From Spiribacter curvatus (GTDB lineage Bacteria > Pseudomonadota > Gammaproteobacteria > Nitrococcales > Nitrococcaceae): DNA of 64,000 bases. Position numbers and translations under genes: made by a program. Below are positions 8,538 through 18,386 of the stretch, one piece after another (positions within the stretch are counted from its first letter, which is position 1; every line of letters starts with the position of its first letter). A model generated the notes under the pieces. That model saw only the letters and a program-made list of their open reading frames with translations, was not told the origin of the DNA and did not search any database. The stretch spans positions 930,001 through 994,000 of the forward strand of contig NC_022664.1 of assembly GCF_000485905.1 (NCBI RefSeq), read 5' to 3'.

Positions 8538-9777
8538 GGCGCAGCGCCTCCGCCGGTGCCGTCCGTGCCGCACGCCAGGCGGGATAGAGCGTGGCGAGTA
8601 GACTCAATCCCACCGCCGAGAGGCTGATCCGCCAGACATCGGCGGCGCGCAGATCGGAGGGCAGCTCACTGATCAGATAGATATCACCCGAGAGGAACTG
8701 GACGTTAAAAAGCTGCTCGATGGCCGGCACGATCGTTTCGACGTTGAGTGCCAGGGCGACACCGGCCGCGGTGCCGATCAGTGTCCCGACGATTCCAAGC
8801 AGGCTGCCCTGAATGATGAAGATGCCCATGACCGTTGCGGGTCGGGCACCAAGGGTGCGCAGGATCGCGATATCCGAGCGTTTATCCTGCACAGCCATGA
8901 CCAGCGTTGAGACGATATTGAAAGCGGCGACACCCACAATCAGCATCAGGATGATGAACATCACCGTTTTCTCCATCGCCACTGCGCGGAAGAAATTGCG
9001 ATGCTGCATCGTCCAGTCGCTGACGCGATAGCGCCCGGGTAGCTCGCTGGCGATCGTGCGCACACGCTCTGGCGCGGCCATCAGGTCTGTGAACTCGAGC
9101 CGTATGCCGGTCACTGCGCTCCCCATGCGCTGGAGGCGCTGCGCGTCGGCGAGATGGATCAGTGCCAGGGAACTGTCATACTGCGCCATATCCACCTCGA
9201 ATATGCCCGCTACCTCAAACCGACGCAGGCGCGGGAGGATCCCGGCGGCCGAGGCACGCACCTCGGGCGTGATCAGACTGATCGCATCCCCCCGCCCCAC
9301 GCCCAGCTCCGCGGCCAGACGTTGGCCCAGGATGATGCGGTAGGCGCCATCCTCGAGATCATCGAGACGACCGGCGACGAGGTTGTTGGCGATCCGCGAG
9401 ACCGACGCCTCACGGGCGGGATCGATGCCGCGCACCAGCGCCCCGGTGACGGCTGAGCCGCGGGTGAGCATGACCTCGCCGTTGACGAATGGCGCCGCGC
9501 CGATCACCGCCGAGCGTTCACTGAGCTGGGGCAGGAGCGTCTGCCAGTCCTCGAGCCCGCCATCGCCGCCCTGCACCGTTGCGTGGGATACCATGCCGAG
9601 AATGCGTTCACGAAGTTCCTTCTCGAAACCGTTCATGACCGAAAGCACCGTGATGAGCGCCATGACGCCCACCGCGATACCAAGCATCGAGCTTGCGGAA
9701 ATGAACGAGACAAAACCGTTGCGACGCCGGGCACGGGTATAGCGCAATCCAATGAAAAGCGGCAGCGGACGAATCAT
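8530..9777 (-). CDS. Lipoprotein-releasing ABC transporter permease (LolC/LolE family; possibly LolF-type)
   Basis: A 415-residue permease: the first membrane helix follows [36 protein letters not shown]-type sequence, a large periplasmic domain lies in the middle, and three C-terminal helices form the FtsX-like region ([31 protein letters not shown]). E. coli uses two permeases, LolC and LolE, around LolD. Here only one permease gene precedes lolD and comEC follows directly, so the complex may be a LolF homodimer with LolD, unless a second permease lies elsewhere. The gene overlaps sfsA by ATGA. Confidence 0.88.
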   Translation of the reverse strand: MIRPLPLFIGLRYTRARRRNGFVSFISASSMLGIAVGVMALITVLSVMNGFEKELRERILGMVSHATVQGGDGGLEDWQTLLPQLSERSAVIGAAPFVNGEVMLTRGSAVTGALVRGIDPAREASVSRIANNLVAGRLDDLEDGAYRIILGQRLAAELGVGRGDAISLITPEVRASAAGILPRLRRFEVAGIFEVDMAQYDSSLALIHLADAQRLQRMGSAVTGIRLEFTDLMAAPERVRTIASELPGRYRVSDWTMQHRNFFRAVAMEKTVMFIILMLIVGVAAFNIVSTLVMAVQDKRSDIAILRTLGARPATVMGIFIIQGSLLGIVGTLIGTAAGVALALNVETIVPAIEQLFNVQFLSGDIYLISELPSDLRAADVWRISLSAVGLSLLATLYPAWRAARTAPAEALRHE

Positions 9778-10475
9778 GTTGTCACCGGAATGCGCCGGTC
9801 GACCCGGATCCCGTCGCCGTTCGGGGTCGCACCGACGCCGATCACGTCGACGCCCGCGCTGCGTGACGCCCGCAGCGCAGACCCATAGGCGGGATCAATC
9901 TGATCGGCCGGCCGGATCTCGTCAACGTCAGGGCGTTGGGCGCAAAAGACCAGCATCGCACCCTGTCCACGTTCCACGAGCCGCTGCAGGACCTCAAGGT
10001 GGCGCACACCACGGCTGCTCGGAGCGTCGGGGAACACCGCCACGCCCGCATCAACGGCGGCGGTGACATTCTTGACCTCGATGAAACGGCCATCGCCCTC
10101 GAGCTGGAAATCGGCCCGCATCGGCTCATCCGGCACCTTGACCTCGGCCCGCGGCGCACCGCCGCCGCTAACCTCCGGGATCAGCGCCGGGTCGGTGAGC
10201 GCCTCGGCGACAAGGCGGTTGGTCCGCCCGGTGTGGATGCCGACCCGGATGCCGCGCGCTACCTCGACCTGCTCCCAGGTGTGGGCGTACTGACGGCTCG
10301 GTCGATCGCTGTGTGAGAGCCAGACACGCATCCCCGGTTCGGCACAGCCCACCATCGAGCCGGTGTTGGGGCAATGCACAGTGATCGTCTCGCCGCTATC
10401 CAGCACCACATCGGCGAGGAATCGCTTATAGCGGCGGTGCAGAATCCCGGTGGTGAGCGGCGCTTCATATTCCAT
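9774..10475 (-). CDS. sfsA: Sugar fermentation stimulation protein homolog SfsA
   Basis: A 233-residue SfsA-family protein with the conserved segments RRYKRFLADV, CPNTGSM and EVKNVTAAVDAG. E. coli SfsA was described as a DNA-binding protein affecting maltose genes; the fold contains an OB-like part and a nuclease-like part, and the exact biochemical role is unsettled. It is the first gene of the minus-strand run and is divergent from mfd, with about 100 bp between them. Confidence 0.9.
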   Translation of the reverse strand: MEYEAPLTTGILHRRYKRFLADVVLDSGETITVHCPNTGSMVGCAEPGMRVWLSHSDRPSRQYAHTWEQVEVARGIRVGIHTGRTNRLVAEALTDPALIPEVSGGGAPRAEVKVPDEPMRADFQLEGDGRFIEVKNVTAAVDAGVAVFPDAPSSRGVRHLEVLQRLVERGQGAMLVFCAQRPDVDEIRPADQIDPAYGSALRASRSAGVDVIGVGATPNGDGIRVDRRIPVTT

Positions 10476-10574
10476 CAGCTCAGTCTAACCGCTGCGGCAG
10501 AGGCGTTCATCCCGTTTCCCGCACCCGTTGCATTGGGTAGACTTCGGCTCTGACTTCCATTGATTACCGGGTTC

Positions 10575-13500
10575 ATGCCGAATACCAATCCGCTGCTTAT
10601 CCACCATGATCTGCCCACCCGGGCCGGGACCCGCCAGGACTGGCTTGGTCTGGCCGGCGATGCAGGCGCACTGGCGATTGCCGAGACGGCGGCGCGCCAT
10701 GATGGGCCGCTGTTGCTGATCACCACCGGGACCGCCGAGGCGGAAGAACTGCGTCGCGGGCTACGCTTTTTCGGCGTTGAGGACATCGAGCTGATGCCCG
10801 ACTGGGAGGTGCTGCCCTACGATGTCTTCTCACCCCACCAGGACATCACCTCCGAGCGGTTGCGCGCACTCCACCGCCTGCCCCGCAAACAGCGTGGGGT
10901 GGTGATCGTACCGGCGGCGACGCTCATGCAACGCATTGCGCCGCCGTCGTTCCTTGAGGGGACGGTGATCCGTCTCGCCAGTGGTCAGCGCCTGGATCTG
11001 GAGGCAATGCGCACCGCCCTGCAGGCCAGCGGCTACCGCTGCGTCTCCGAGGTGCTCGAGCATGGCGAATTCGCGGTCCGTGGGGCGATCCTCGATCTCT
11101 ACCCAATGGGCGCCGAGGCGCCGTTCCGCATCGATCTGTTCGATGACGAGATCGACACCATTCGCAGCTTCGATCCGGAAACCCAGCGCAGCATTGATCG
11201 ACTGGAATCAGTCGAACTGCTGCCTGCCCACGAATTCCCGACCGACGAGGCGGGCATCAAACGCTTCCGGCGTCAGTATCGGGCGCGCTTTGAGGGCGAT
11301 CCGACCGCGAGTCCGGTCTATCAAGCCGTGAGTGACGGGCATATCCCCAACGGTATTGAGGCCTATCTGCCGCTGTTTTTCGAGGCAACGGCGACGCTGT
11401 TTGATTATCTGCCAGCGGGCACACTGGCGATCCGCGTGGGGGCGGTGGACGAGCAGCTGGCCGCGGAATGGTCGCAGATTGGCGAGCGTTACGAGCAGCG
11501 CCGGCACGATCGCGAGCGGCCGCTGTTGCCGCCTGAAACGCTCTATCTCGATCCCGATGCCGTGCGCCATGGCCTGCATGCCGGCGGGCAGGTCGATCTG
11601 CCCACCGACACCCATCGTGAGCCATCGCGCAATCGCGATCGCGCCCTATCGGCCCGTCCCCTGCCAGATCTGCGCACCGCTCCCGGAGATGACACGGGTG
11701 TGGCATCGCTGCAGTCATTCATCGACGGCTTCGAGGGACAGGTGCTGCTCACCGCTGAGACCGCCGGACGCCGGGAGGCCTTCCGAGAGCGACTGCAGGC
11801 GGCCGGGATCCGCGTCCGCGATGTCAGTGACTGGGCCGCTTTTGTCGCCGATCCGCCAGCGCTCGCACTGACGGTCGCGCCATTGGACGTCGGGTTCCGG
11901 CTCGAGCAGGCAGGGCTGGCGGTCGTCCCGGAGTCGGCGCTGCTCGGCGAGCGTGCGGAACAGCGCCGGCGGCGCAAGTCATCACCCGATCGCGATCCGG
12001 ATGCGATCATCCGCGATCTCACCGATCTGTCCATCGGTGCGCCGGTCGTCCATGAGCAGCACGGCATCGGCCGCTATCAGGGCCTGCAGACACTGGCGGT
12101 GGATGGCATCGAGACGGAGTTTCTCACCCTCGAGTACGCGGCGGGCGATAAGCTTTATGTACCGGTCGCCTCGCTGCATCTGATCAGCCGCTATACCGGC
12201 GCTGACGATGACGGTGCGCCGATGCACCGGCTCGGCAGTGGCCAGTGGGAAAAAGCGCGTAAACGCGCGGCTCAGAAGGCCCGCGACGTCGCTGCTGAAT
12301 TGCTCGATATCTATGCCCGTCGCGAGGCCCAGCAGGGCGAACCGCATATCGTTCCGGCAGAAGACTACGCCCACTTCGCGAATCAGTTCCCGTTCGAGGA
12401 GACGCCCGATCAACAGACCGCCATTCACGCCGTGCTCCAGGATCTCCAGCAGATCCGCCCGATGGATCGTGTGGTCTGCGGTGATGTGGGCTTCGGCAAG
12501 ACCGAGGTCGCCATGCGGGCGGCGTTCGCCGGCATCCAGTCCGGACGTCAGGTGGCGGTGCTCGTCCCCACCACGCTGCTCTGCCAGCAGCATTATCAGA
12601 ACTTCAAGGATCGGTTCGCGGACTGGCCAGTGCGGATCGAGCAACTGTCGCGCTTTCAGTCCGCCAGGGACCAGTCCAAAACCCTCGAGGCAATCACTGA
12701 GGGCAAGGTGGATGTCGTCATTGGCACCCATAAGCTCCTCCAGCAGTCGGTCCGCTTCAAACGCCTCGGGCTGATGATCATTGATGAGGAGCATCGATTC
12801 GGGGTGCGGCAGAAAGAGGCGCTCAAGCGCCTGCGTGCGAACGTCGATGTGCTTACCCTGACCGCCACGCCCATTCCACGCACGCTGAACATGTCGCTCG
12901 CCGGGCTGCGTGACCTATCGATCATCGCGACACCGCCAGCGCGGCGGCTTGCGGTCAAGACGTTCGTCAACGAGTGGGACGAGACGACCATTCGCGAGGC
13001 ATGCCTGCGCGAACTCCATCGCGGCGGCCAGGTGTACTTCCTGCATAACGACGTCGATAGCATCCAGCGCACCGCCGAGGCGCTCGCGACCCTGATCCCC
13101 GAAGCCCGCGTCGGTACCGCCCATGGCCAGATGCCAGAGCGGGAGCTTGAGCGGGTGATGCTCGATTTCTACCACCAGCGATTCAATATCCTGGTCTGCA
13201 CCACCATCATCGAAAGCGGTATCGATGTGCCCACGGCGAACACCATCATCATCAACCGTGCCGATCGACTGGGCCTTGCCCAGCTCCACCAGCTCCGTGG
13301 CCGCGTGGGCCGCTCGCATCACCGCGCCTATGCCTACTTGATTGCGCCGCCACGGCGCAGCCAGACCGCGGATGCCGTCAAGCGGCTGGATGCCATCTCC
13401 TCGCTGGAAGATCTGGGCATTGGTTTTGCGCTGGCGAGTCACGACCTTGAGATCCGCGGTGCCGGTGAGCTGCTCGGTGAAGGACAGAGCGGCCAGATCC

Positions 13501-14045
13501 ACGAGGTGGGATTCAATCTCTACAGCGATCTGCTCGACCGCGCGGTGCAGTCACTCAAGGCGGGCAAGGAGCCGGCCCTCGAACAACCCCTGGAGCAGAG
13601 CGCTGACGTTGATCTGCACATCTCCGCCCTGCTGCCAGAGGACTATCTACCGGATGTCCACACGCGGCTGGTCATGTACAAGCGCATCGCCAACGCGCCC
13701 AACGCCGCGGCGCTGCGCGAACTGCAGGTGGAGATGATCGATCGTTTCGGCCTCCTGCCCGAGCCGGCGCGTAATCTCCTCGAGATCGCCCGGATCCGCC
13801 AGCAGGTCCAGGCGATGGGCATCAGTCGCTTTGAAGTCGGCCCCGGCGGTGGCGTCGTGCAGTTCGGCGCGTCGCCCCAGGTCGACGCGAGTGCGTTGGT
13901 CCGGCTGGTGCAGGAGCAGCCCGCGGTCTACCGACTGGAGGGTCAGGAGCGGCTGCGCATCAAGCGCGAGACGGAGACCGCCGAGGCGCGTATCGCTCTG
14001 GTCGATCGGTTGCTGGAATCGATGGCGCTGCGGGAGGCGGCATGA
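10575..14045 (+). CDS. mfd: Transcription-repair coupling factor Mfd
   Basis: About 1156 residues, the normal Mfd length. Order: UvrB-like N-terminal domains, an RNA-polymerase interaction domain (around GAPVVHEQHGIGRYQGL), the helicase motor with Walker A GDVGFGKTE and DEEHRFG box, the TRG region, and the C-terminal regulatory domain. Mfd pushes stalled RNA polymerase off damaged templates and recruits UvrA. I chose the ATG at 10575; the TTG 15 bp upstream is also possible, and neither has a strong ribosome site. It overlaps csiV by 4 bp (ATGA). Confidence 0.95.
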   Translation: MPNTNPLLIHHDLPTRAGTRQDWLGLAGDAGALAIAETAARHDGPLLLITTGTAEAEELRRGLRFFGVEDIELMPDWEVLPYDVFSPHQDITSERLRALHRLPRKQRGVVIVPAATLMQRIAPPSFLEGTVIRLASGQRLDLEAMRTALQASGYRCVSEVLEHGEFAVRGAILDLYPMGAEAPFRIDLFDDEIDTIRSFDPETQRSIDRLESVELLPAHEFPTDEAGIKRFRRQYRARFEGDPTASPVYQAVSDGHIPNGIEAYLPLFFEATATLFDYLPAGTLAIRVGAVDEQLAAEWSQIGERYEQRRHDRERPLLPPETLYLDPDAVRHGLHAGGQVDLPTDTHREPSRNRDRALSARPLPDLRTAPGDDTGVASLQSFIDGFEGQVLLTAETAGRREAFRERLQAAGIRVRDVSDWAAFVADPPALALTVAPLDVGFRLEQAGLAVVPESALLGERAEQRRRRKSSPDRDPDAIIRDLTDLSIGAPVVHEQHGIGRYQGLQTLAVDGIETEFLTLEYAAGDKLYVPVASLHLISRYTGADDDGAPMHRLGSGQWEKARKRAAQKARDVAAELLDIYARREAQQGEPHIVPAEDYAHFANQFPFEETPDQQTAIHAVLQDLQQIRPMDRVVCGDVGFGKTEVAMRAAFAGIQSGRQVAVLVPTTLLCQQHYQNFKDRFADWPVRIEQLSRFQSARDQSKTLEAITEGKVDVVIGTHKLLQQSVRFKRLGLMIIDEEHRFGVRQKEALKRLRANVDVLTLTATPIPRTLNMSLAGLRDLSIIATPPARRLAVKTFVNEWDETTIREACLRELHRGGQVYFLHNDVDSIQRTAEALATLIPEARVGTAHGQMPERELERVMLDFYHQRFNILVCTTIIESGIDVPTANTIIINRADRLGLAQLHQLRGRVGRSHHRAYAYLIAPPRRSQTADAVKRLDAISSLEDLGIGFALASHDLEIRGAGELLGEGQSGQIHEVGFNLYSDLLDRAVQSLKAGKEPALEQPLEQSADVDLHISALLPEDYLPDVHTRLVMYKRIANAPNAAALRELQVEMIDRFGLLPEPARNLLEIARIRQQVQAMGISRFEVGPGGGVVQFGASPQVDASALVRLVQEQPAVYRLEGQERLRIKRETETAEARIALVDRLLESMALREAA

Positions 14046-14632
14046 CAGGTCGGGCAATCATCGCGGCGCTGGCCGTCGCACTGCTACTGACCGCGGGCCG
14101 ATCCGTGGGTCAGACAACCGACGGAGCGGATGGGCCACCGCGCTATCAGGTGGAGGTGGTTGTGTTCACTCAGCCCCCCATTGGCGAGCGCCGTCAGGAG
14201 GCCCCCGCAACCGAACCCACACCGCTACCGCGTCGTCTCGCGTGGCCCTTGGGCGAGCCCGACGACGGGCTGCTTGGCTACGACCGCCTTCCTGCCTCCA
14301 GTCACCAGCTGACCGGCACGGCCCGTCGAATCGACGCTCAGGCGGGGTTTGATGTCCGCTGGCACGCCGCCTGGGAGCAGCCCGGTGTGAGCCGTGGTCA
14401 GGCTCAGCCGCTGGTGCTGCCGGCCATCGATTCGATCCCATCGCTGGAGGGCACCATCCAGATTTCCCGCGAGCGCTATCGGCATGCCCGCGTGGAGCTT
14501 CGATACGCCGAGTCAGCGGATGCCCATTGGACGCTGAGTGCCAGTCGCCGCCTGCGTGGCGAGGCGCCCCATTACTTCGACCACCCGGTCCTTGGCGTTG
14601 TGATTCGAGTCGACCCGCTGACGGTTGATTAA
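14042..14632 (+). CDS. csiV: CsiV family protein (exported)
   Basis: A 196-residue protein with a Sec signal peptide (hydrophobic IIAALAVALLLTAG, cleavage probably near GQTTD), followed by YQVEVVVFTQ, which matches the (Y/F)xVExxxF start of the CsiV family (PF10972). CsiV was described in enterobacteria as a peptidoglycan-binding division-related protein. In Pseudomonas the homolog also lies directly after mfd and before nagZ. A GGAGG sits just before the ATG. The TAA stop forms a TTAA palindrome with the stop of the convergent hpt gene. Confidence 0.75.
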   Translation: MTGRAIIAALAVALLLTAGRSVGQTTDGADGPPRYQVEVVVFTQPPIGERRQEAPATEPTPLPRRLAWPLGEPDDGLLGYDRLPASSHQLTGTARRIDAQAGFDVRWHAAWEQPGVSRGQAQPLVLPAIDSIPSLEGTIQISRERYRHARVELRYAESADAHWTLSASRRLRGEAPHYFDHPVLGVVIRVDPLTVD

Positions 14633-15204
14633 TCCTCGTCCGCTGGATCGGCGGCGTAGATCGCATCGACGTTGCGGAGATAGCCCTTGTAATCCATGCC
14701 GGCGCCGAATACATACCGCTCCGGGACCGTCAGGCCGACGAAATCCGCCGAGAGACCGGGCACCCGGGCGGGATTGGGCTTGTCCGCGAGGACGGCGGTA
14801 TGGACCGACGCCGCGCCATGCTCAAGGCACTCATCGATCAGACCGCGGAACGTGTGGCCTTCGTCGAGAATGTCATCAACGATCAGGATATGGCGGTCAC
14901 GCAGCGGCGTCTGCGGCCTTGCCAGCCACACCAGCTCCCGCCCGGTCGTGGTCTTGTGATAGCGGGTGGCATGGATGTAATCGATCTCCAGTGGGAAATC
15001 AAGCCGGTTGAGCAGTCGCCCCATGGGCACAATCGCCCCGGTCATCACGCCCAGCACCAGCGGTCGGTTATCCGCCATCACCGCCGTGATCTGCTCGCCC
15101 AGTCGATCCAGCGCGTCTTCGATGGCGCTGGCATCATGCAGACACTCTGCCCGCTCGAGCACCCCCGCCAGCTGTTCGGCGGTCAGTTCCACGCCCTGGG
15201 TCAT
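14629..15204 (-). CDS. hpt: Hypoxanthine-guanine phosphoribosyltransferase
   Basis: A 191-residue type I phosphoribosyltransferase. The PRPP-binding signature VDDILDEGHT and the hood motif region VLADKPNPARV are present. It salvages hypoxanthine or guanine to IMP/GMP in the cytoplasm; exact base preference cannot be read. In Pseudomonas a homologous gene lies between nagZ and the nucleoside phosphorylase. The ATG at 15204 has GGAG 8 bases upstream, better spaced than the ATG at 15210. Confidence 0.85.
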   Translation of the reverse strand: MTQGVELTAEQLAGVLERAECLHDASAIEDALDRLGEQITAVMADNRPLVLGVMTGAIVPMGRLLNRLDFPLEIDYIHATRYHKTTTGRELVWLARPQTPLRDRHILIVDDILDEGHTFRGLIDECLEHGAASVHTAVLADKPNPARVPGLSADFVGLTVPERYVFGAGMDYKGYLRNVDAIYAADPADED

Positions 15205-15248
15205 AGTCATCGCTCCGTTGTGTGTAGCGGCGCAGTATAGCGATCGCC

Positions 15249-16256
15249 CTAGAGGCCAGCCAGTAACGAACAGGCGCTACGATAGTCATCGCTGGCGTGC
15301 AGTGCATCGAGATCGGCGCCATCGCGACCGTGCAGCCGGGCGAGGCGGAACGCCGCCAGGGGATCGGGCTCGACCCATTGATCGAGAAACGGATCGATAC
15401 GGCGGCCCGCATTGCCGAATAACACCATGTCACAGCCGGCCGCCAGCGCCCTATCGGCGCGTTGCCCCGGATCGCCCTGAGTGGCTGCCGCCGCCATTTC
15501 GAGATCATCACTGAAGATCGCGCCCTGAAAGCCCAGCGAACGGCGCAGATAATCGATCCAGGGCGGTGCGAATCCGGCCGGTCGGGGATCCACCGATGCA
15601 AAACTGACATGGGCCATCATCATTCCGGCGAGGCCGTTATCGATCAGCCGTCGAAACGGCACCAGATCCTGATGGACCAGATCCGGCAGCAGGCGATTGT
15701 CCACGACGGCCTGTTGATGCGAATCCGGGGCGGTCCCGCCGTGACCGGGGAAATGCTTACCGATGGCGACCGAACCGGCCGCACGGACGCCCCGCTGCCA
15801 GGCAAGGCCCAGCGTTGCGACCGTCGGCGGATCGCCGCTGAAGGCCCGATCACCAATGACTTGACTGATTCCCCGATCGAGATCAAGCACTGGCGCAAAG
15901 CTGAAATCCACTCCCAGCGCCCGGAGCTCTGCGGCCATTATCCAGCCAGCCGTCTGAGCGGCCTCCCGCGCCAGTGCCGGATCCGCGGTGGCCGCACGCC
16001 CGATCGCCCCCATCGGCGGCAACCTCGTCAGACCTGCCTGAAAGCGTTGGACCCGCCCACCCTCCTGATCCACGGCGATCAGTAGCGGGGGCTGGCGCAG
16101 CGCCTTGATCGAGCGGGTCAGGGCAAGCAGTTGAGCGGGTGTCTCGAAGTTGCGGCTGAACAGTATCACGCCCCCCACGGCCGGATGCCGCAGCCGCCGA
16201 CACTCCTCGCCGAGCAGCTCCAGACCCTCGATACCGATCATCAGCGGTCCCAGCAT
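15249..16256 (-). CDS. nagZ: Beta-N-acetylhexosaminidase NagZ
   Basis: A 335-residue glycoside hydrolase family 3 enzyme. The motif KHFPGHGGTAPDSH contains the catalytic His of NagZ, and the nucleophile Asp lies in the IFSDDLEMAA segment. NagZ cleaves GlcNAc from 1,6-anhydro-muropeptides in the cytosol during cell-wall recycling. The ATG at 16256 shares one base with the stop of the upstream YkuD gene (TGATG), so a GTG 21 bp upstream is less likely. The coupling to a YkuD enzyme supports a peptidoglycan-recycling operon. Confidence 0.94.
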   Translation of the reverse strand: MLGPLMIGIEGLELLGEECRRLRHPAVGGVILFSRNFETPAQLLALTRSIKALRQPPLLIAVDQEGGRVQRFQAGLTRLPPMGAIGRAATADPALAREAAQTAGWIMAAELRALGVDFSFAPVLDLDRGISQVIGDRAFSGDPPTVATLGLAWQRGVRAAGSVAIGKHFPGHGGTAPDSHQQAVVDNRLLPDLVHQDLVPFRRLIDNGLAGMMMAHVSFASVDPRPAGFAPPWIDYLRRSLGFQGAIFSDDLEMAAAATQGDPGQRADRALAAGCDMVLFGNAGRRIDPFLDQWVEPDPLAAFRLARLHGRDGADLDALHASDDYRSACSLLAGL

Positions 16257-16744
16257 CAGTCCGGCGCTCCGATCCACACCGGCATACCGGGCCGGCAGGC
16301 GTTGAACAGCGCGATCATGTCGGCACTGTGCAGGCGAATGCAGCCATGCGAGCGAGGCACCCCCATGGGCTCGGTGTCGGGCGTGCCATGGATATAGATA
16401 AAGCGGCGCTGACTATCCACCGCCCCGCCGCGGTTCAGACCCGGCTCGTCGCCGCAGAGCCAGAGAATCCGGGTGAGAATCCAGTCACGCTCGGGGTGCG
16501 CGGCGGCCAGCGTGGCGGAGTGGATTTCACCGGTCGGACGCCGCGCCACGAATACGCTACCCGTTGGCGCCGTGGCGCCGATCATCGCGCGGACCCGATG
16601 CCACCCGCGCGGCGTACCGCCGCTGCCGTTGCGCTCACCGGCGCCAGCGGCGGCCGTCGACACCGACCAGCTCTGTATCGGCCGGTTTCGCTGGTGTATG
16701 ACCAGCCGTTGTTCGGGAAGGGAGATCGATATCCAGTCATCCAT
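16256..16744 (-). CDS. YkuD-domain protein without signal peptide (candidate cytosolic L,D-carboxypeptidase)
   Basis: A 162-residue protein formed almost entirely by a YkuD (L,D-transpeptidase) domain. The catalytic motif [20 protein letters not shown] gives His, Ser-His-Gly-Cys nucleophile and Arg. It starts [18 protein letters not shown] with no signal peptide or membrane helix, so it should stay in the cytosol, unlike the other two YkuD proteins of this window. Cytosolic YkuD enzymes such as ElsL of Acinetobacter and LdcV of Vibrio trim tetrapeptides to tripeptides in cell-wall recycling. Coupling to nagZ fits that role; the function is inference. Confidence 0.8.
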   Translation of the reverse strand: MDDWISISLPEQRLVIHQRNRPIQSWSVSTAAAGAGERNGSGGTPRGWHRVRAMIGATAPTGSVFVARRPTGEIHSATLAAAHPERDWILTRILWLCGDEPGLNRGGAVDSQRRFIYIHGTPDTEPMGVPRSHGCIRLHSADMIALFNACRPGMPVWIGAPD

Positions 16745-16821
16745 CCGCTATCTCTGGTGGCCTGTCGGTCGAATGCTATCCTAGCCGGCGACTCAAACAC
16801 CACGAAGGGGGCACTCCACCG

Positions 16822-17520
16822 ATGAAGCGATTGATCCTGCTGCGCCACGGCCAGAGCATCTGGAATCTCGAGAACCGGTTTACCGGCTGGCACGATGTCG
16901 ATCTCAGCGACAGGGGCCGCGAGGAGGCCACCGCCGCCGGCGAGCTGATGCGCGCCGCTGGCATTGCGCCTGATGCCCTCTATACCTCGGTGCTCACCCG
17001 TGCCATCCGTACCGGGTTCATGGGACTCGATGTCCTCGATCGGTTGTGGGTGCCGATGATCAAGGACTGGCGCCTCAATGAGCGTCACTATGGCGCGCTG
17101 ACCGGCCTCGACAAGGCCGAGACGGCGGACCAGTACGGCGATGAGCAGGTTCATATCTGGCGGCGCAGCTTCGCCACCCCGCCGCCGGCACTCAGCGACG
17201 ACGACGCCCGCCATCCCCGTCATGATCCGCGTTATGCCGGCCTGGAGCCCGGGCAGCTGCCTGCCACTGAATCGCTCAAGGACACGCTCGCACGTGTGCT
17301 GCCCTACTGGGAGAGTGATCTGGTACCGGCACTGGAGCGTTATCCAACGCTGCTGATCGCCGCCCACGGCAATAGCCTACGGGCCTTGGTCAAGCATCTT
17401 GAGGGGATCAACGATGACGCCATCACCGGCGTTGAGATCGCCACTGGCGATCCGTTGGTCTACGAACTCGGTGATGATCTCAGCGTCGAGCGCCAGTACT
17501 CGCTGAGGGAAAAGGCTTGA
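16822..17520 (+). CDS. gpmA: 2,3-bisphosphoglycerate-dependent phosphoglycerate mutase
   Basis: A 232-residue histidine-phosphatase-fold enzyme. [10 protein letters not shown] carries the phosphohistidine; [11 protein letters not shown] is the substrate-binding loop of the dPGM family, and [10 protein letters not shown] carries the second catalytic His. It interconverts 3- and 2-phosphoglycerate in glycolysis. Divergent from the YkuD-nagZ operon with 77 bp between; moaC starts inside its stop codon. Confidence 0.94.
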   Translation: MKRLILLRHGQSIWNLENRFTGWHDVDLSDRGREEATAAGELMRAAGIAPDALYTSVLTRAIRTGFMGLDVLDRLWVPMIKDWRLNERHYGALTGLDKAETADQYGDEQVHIWRRSFATPPPALSDDDARHPRHDPRYAGLEPGQLPATESLKDTLARVLPYWESDLVPALERYPTLLIAAHGNSLRALVKHLEGINDDAITGVEIATGDPLVYELGDDLSVERQYSLREKA

Positions 17521-17990
17521 GCGAGCTACCCCACCTGAACGCCGCGGGTGAGGCGCATATGGTGGATGTTGGCGAGAAGCCCGACAGCGAACGAGTCGCG
17601 ATCGCGGAGGGCTGGCTGGTGATGACCGCGAGTACCCTTGCAGCGCTCGAGCGCGGCGAACTCAAGAAAGGCGACGCTCTCGGCACCGCTCGCGTTGCTG
17701 GCATCATGGGCGCCAAGCGCGCGGCGGATCTCATTCCGCTGTGCCATCCAATCCCGCTCTCGAACGTGGAGGTGTCATTGAGCGTGGACGCCGATGCAAC
17801 GGCGGTCCGCGCTGAGGTCATGGCAGCGACCCGCGGCGCGACCGGGGTCGAGATGGAGGCGCTGACCGCGGTGCAGGTCGCCCTGATCACGGTCTATGAC
17901 ATGTGTAAAGCCCTCGATCGTGGCATGACCATCGAGGGCGTGCGGCTCATCCACAAACGCGGCGGCCGCTCCGGCGAATGGCGGCGCTAG
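17517..17990 (+). CDS. moaC: Cyclic pyranopterin monophosphate synthase MoaC
   Basis: MoaC converts the MoaA product 3',8-cH2GTP to cyclic pyranopterin monophosphate in molybdenum cofactor synthesis. The 157-residue product starts at TTG 17517, overlapping the gpmA stop. The TTG is supported by [20 protein letters not shown], which aligns with the usual MoaC N-terminus; the internal ATG would cut this off. Motifs [12 protein letters not shown] and VYDMCKALD carry the conserved His and Asp/Lys catalytic residues. No other moa gene is nearby, so it is an isolated copy. Confidence 0.93.
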   Translation: MSELPHLNAAGEAHMVDVGEKPDSERVAIAEGWLVMTASTLAALERGELKKGDALGTARVAGIMGAKRAADLIPLCHPIPLSNVEVSLSVDADATAVRAEVMAATRGATGVEMEALTAVQVALITVYDMCKALDRGMTIEGVRLIHKRGGRSGEWRR

Positions 17991-18319
17991 CCGTCCACGG
18001 CCTCGTTGACCTTGGCAGCGTAGATGAAGTCGTTTTCATGCAGACCACCGATCGCATGGGTGTGGATCTCAACCTCACACCAGCCATAGCCGAACCGGAT
18101 ATCCGAGTGATGGTCCTCCTGCTCAGCAACGTCGCCCGCCTTGTTGGCGACCGCCTGAGCCTTGGCGAAGTCACCCGTCTTGAATAAGCGGCTGATGCCC
18201 GTTGCATCGTCGTTGAGCACCCAGCCCGGGACATCCTCGAGGTAGCGCTCCGCCGTCTCGCGGGTCATCGGGTCAATGCCGCCCTGGCAGGGCGTGCAGT
18301 GCTTCTCGGTCAAGCTCAT
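17987..18319 (-). CDS. phhB: 4a-hydroxytetrahydrobiopterin (pterin-4a-carbinolamine) dehydratase
   Basis: A 110-residue protein of the PCD/DCoH family. The motif EDHHSDI (HHPDI-like, with Ser for Pro) and VEIHTHAIGGLHENDF hold the catalytic His residues. It dehydrates the carbinolamine formed by pterin-dependent hydroxylases; no phenylalanine hydroxylase gene is nearby, and roles with Moco or tetrahydrofolate have been suggested for such orphans. AAGGAG before the ATG at 18319 fixes the start. Its stop and that of moaC lie in one CTAG palindrome. Confidence 0.9.
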   Translation of the reverse strand: MSLTEKHCTPCQGGIDPMTRETAERYLEDVPGWVLNDDATGISRLFKTGDFAKAQAVANKAGDVAEQEDHHSDIRFGYGWCEVEIHTHAIGGLHENDFIYAAKVNEAVDG

Positions 18320-18386
18320 GATTACTCCTTCGCTATGCCCGGCGTCTCCGCCGGGGTTGGATCGCCTTTCAATGTTGGTCACCCAA

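Noticed and set aside
15134-15610. 158-codon minus-strand frame across the nagZ 3' end and hpt 5' end
   Set aside because: Out-of-frame with both genes and without recognisable motifs.
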